Source: Flavobacterium hibernum
GTDB taxonomy: Bacteria > Bacteroidota > Bacteroidia > Flavobacteriales > Flavobacteriaceae
NCBI RefSeq assembly: GCF_000832125.1
Contig: NZ_JPRK01000001.1
Coordinates: 1-33,026, forward strand
Length of the DNA: 33,026 bases
Direction: 5' to 3'
Shown: positions 31,840 to 33,026 of the stretch, in pieces
Layout of the letters: the number at the start of each line of letters is the position of its first letter
How positions within the stretch are numbered: position 1 is the stretch's first letter
Made by a program: the position numbers and the translations under genes
Notes under the pieces: generated by a model
The model's database searches: none
What the model saw: only the letters and a program-made list of their open reading frames with translations
What the model was told of the DNA's origin: nothing

Positions 31840-32628
31840 TTAATAAAAGTTAACAGTTACAAAATTCTCCGTAATAACTTTTTTCCCTCTAATTTCTCCT
31901 GCCTTACATTCTTTATACTTTTTCAATTCTTTTACAGCAACACCAAAAAGTCTTTCTCTTTCAAAATCTAGATTATCATCTATGAATTTATTAAGCTTAT
32001 ATCCAATAATCTTCCCGGCTTTATCAATATAAACCATAACATCAAGATTTAGAAATTGCCCATGTTGAGTTCTTTTTACATTGAATTTTTTTCCTGACAA
32101 ATAAACTACATTATTAATTTCTAACCCATAGATCTCCGACCTAACATCACATTCATAAGCATTAATAGTATCATTATTAGTAATCGAAAGTTCATCCGCT
32201 TCTTTCAAAAGCTTTTCCCTAAACCCTACACCAAACTTCTTTTCAATAACCTCATCCATAAATGCCCCATAACATCCAGCTCTTTCATACTCATTTTCAA
32301 AACTATCTTCAATTTCATCAAAACCAAAATACAACTTATACTTTTCGCACAACTCTTTTAATCGTTTAGCCTGCCTAGTATTATAAACCCCTTCACCACG
32401 TTTTAAAGTAAAAACCACTTTACCACTATCCACTTGAGCTTTTGCAAGTTTGAGTTCATCCAAGCATAACAAATCTCTACTATCAACTTTATGTATATAA
32501 GATTTTATATCTTCAGGCTTCTTAAGTTTTATTATTTTTATTTGATCATTTACATCAATTACTTTTTCCTGATTATGTTTACAAGAAAAAAGACCTAACA
32601 ATACTAAAATGAATTTAATTTTTCTCAT
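31840..32628 (-). CDS. Uncharacterised lipoprotein, paralogue of the gene at 4222
   Basis: 262 residues with a lipoprotein signal (LLGLFSC, C16). The family is not named to my knowledge. It aligns with the exported protein at 4222-5034: VDSRDLLCL (48-56) with VDKRDSNCL, then GCYGAFMDEVIEKKFGVGF (118-136) with NCYCKASNELLNRKYGINF. Cysteines C55 and C119 are conserved between the two. The C-terminal 75 residues (NLDVMVYIDKAGKIIGYKL ... AVKELKKYKECKAGEIRGKK ... FVTVNFY) follow the TonB C-terminal pattern of strands and helices ending in an edge strand. Probably membrane-anchored in the periplasm. It lies convergent to the tRNA cluster with no operon partner. Confidence 0.75.
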   Translation of the reverse strand: MRKIKFILVLLGLFSCKHNQEKVIDVNDQIKIIKLKKPEDIKSYIHKVDSRDLLCLDELKLAKAQVDSGKVVFTLKRGEGVYNTRQAKRLKELCEKYKLYFGFDEIEDSFENEYERAGCYGAFMDEVIEKKFGVGFREKLLKEADELSITNNDTINAYECDVRSEIYGLEINNVVYLSGKKFNVKRTQHGQFLNLDVMVYIDKAGKIIGYKLNKFIDDNLDFERERLFGVAVKELKKYKECKAGEIRGKKVITENFVTVNFY

Positions 32629-32916
32629 ATTTCTTTTTAAAGAAGTAATATTTATCTTTTTTATTATCCACCTAACAGACGATTAAAACTTATTCTATTT
32701 TCATCATTGCTAATATAGAAAATTATCTACTTCTAACTTATTTAAAAAAAATCACAAATAAAAAAAAATCAAATTCCACACCATTAAAATCAATAAAAAA
32801 GGCAAAATACACAAAAATTACTTTTTAATTCTTTACGTATTTACATCTGTTTCAAGTCATTAATTTAACATTAAATTAAACTTTACAGAAGAGGAGGTAT
32901 TTTAAAAATAACTTCT
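32629..32916. other. AT-rich gene-free region
   Basis: No ORF or RNA gene is visible. It is the upstream region of the lipoprotein gene and, at its right end, the promoter region of the last tRNA-Lys. Confidence 0.5.
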
Positions 32917-32931
32917 TATATTTGCACCCGC
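32917..32931 (+). promoter_or_regulatory. Promoter (-7 and GC box) of the third tRNA-Lys
   Basis: TATATTTG followed by CACCCGC matches the promoter at 31417-31431 base for base. The next 18 nt leading to the tRNA also resemble the first copy. No clear -33 TTG is visible. Confidence 0.65.
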
Positions 32932-32949
32932 GTTCAAGAAAAGAATTAT

Positions 32950-33022
32950 GACTCGATAGCTCAGTTGGTAGAGCACATCACTTTTAATGATGGGGTCCTG
33001 GGTTCGAGCCCCAGTCGGGTCA
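32950..33022 (+). tRNA. tRNA-Lys (anticodon TTT), copy 3
   Basis: Identical over all 73 nt to the two copies at 31449 and 31562. Only 4 nt follow before the window ends, so it cannot be seen whether it begins another tRNA cluster. Confidence 0.97.
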
Positions 33023-33026
33023 CAAA

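Noticed and set aside
1..33026. CRISPR arrays, insertion sequences, prophage or toxin-antitoxin modules
   Set aside because: No regularly spaced repeats, transposase or integrase motifs, phage structural genes or recognisable toxin pairs were found on either strand.

Overview
The window is chromosomal DNA from a low-GC Bacteroidetes bacterium, most probably a Flavobacterium. The evidence is the recognisable flavobacterial protein sequences, the TAnnTTTG-type -7 promoter elements in front of many genes, the scarcity of Shine-Dalgarno sequences, a transketolase split into two subunits, signal-peptide and lipobox proteins typical of the phylum, and short intergenic repeats familiar from flavobacterial genomes. 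Most of the window is ordinary housekeeping DNA. I see no prophage, insertion sequence, CRISPR array or obvious genomic island.

Layout. Positions 1-101 carry a minus-strand stable-RNA promoter and leader, probably the head of an rRNA or tRNA operon lying outside the window. Positions 102-821 are gene-free and rich in repeats. Positions 822-4090 are the translation cluster thrS-infC-rpmI-rplT, in which infC appears to start at AUA. Positions 4222-6181 hold an uncharacterised secreted protein, a Crp/Fnr-type regulator and an AhpD-like protein. Positions 6344-10519 are a compact signalling operon of two tandemly duplicated TPR sensor histidine kinases and one response regulator. Positions 10598-13493 hold small membrane proteins, a secreted EEP-family nuclease or phosphatase, and a protein usually labelled asparagine synthetase B although it does not look like one. 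Positions 13497-16222 hold a second, NarL-type two-component pair and two unknown genes.

Positions 16350-22259 are a minus-strand run: dnaB, accA, an EamA transporter, an LptF/LptG permease and tgt. Positions 22260-22644 form a second repeat island. It is followed by a YdjC/ChbG-type deacetylase, a small acidic protein, and a glycosyltransferase pair (GT2 polyprenyl-phosphate sugar synthase plus GT-C membrane transferase). Positions 26483-28362 are the split transketolase, followed by a surface-lipoprotein FKBP isomerase, an S4-domain RNA-binding protein, a PRPP-binding phosphoribosyltransferase and aroK. The right end holds tRNA-Lys, tRNA-Lys and tRNA-Leu, a paralogue of the unknown gene at 4222, and a third identical tRNA-Lys.

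The observations most worth following up are: the kinase pair in which the second kinase has lost conserved ATP-lid glycines; the uncharacterised paralogue pair with a TonB-C-like ending; the SSB-like acidic tip on DnaB; the zinc-cysteine-less Tgt; the AUA start of infC; the GC-rich box shared by all three stable-RNA promoters; and several structured intergenic repeats. I did not find a clearly new multi-gene system. The nearest candidates are the tandem-kinase operon and the paralogue family.
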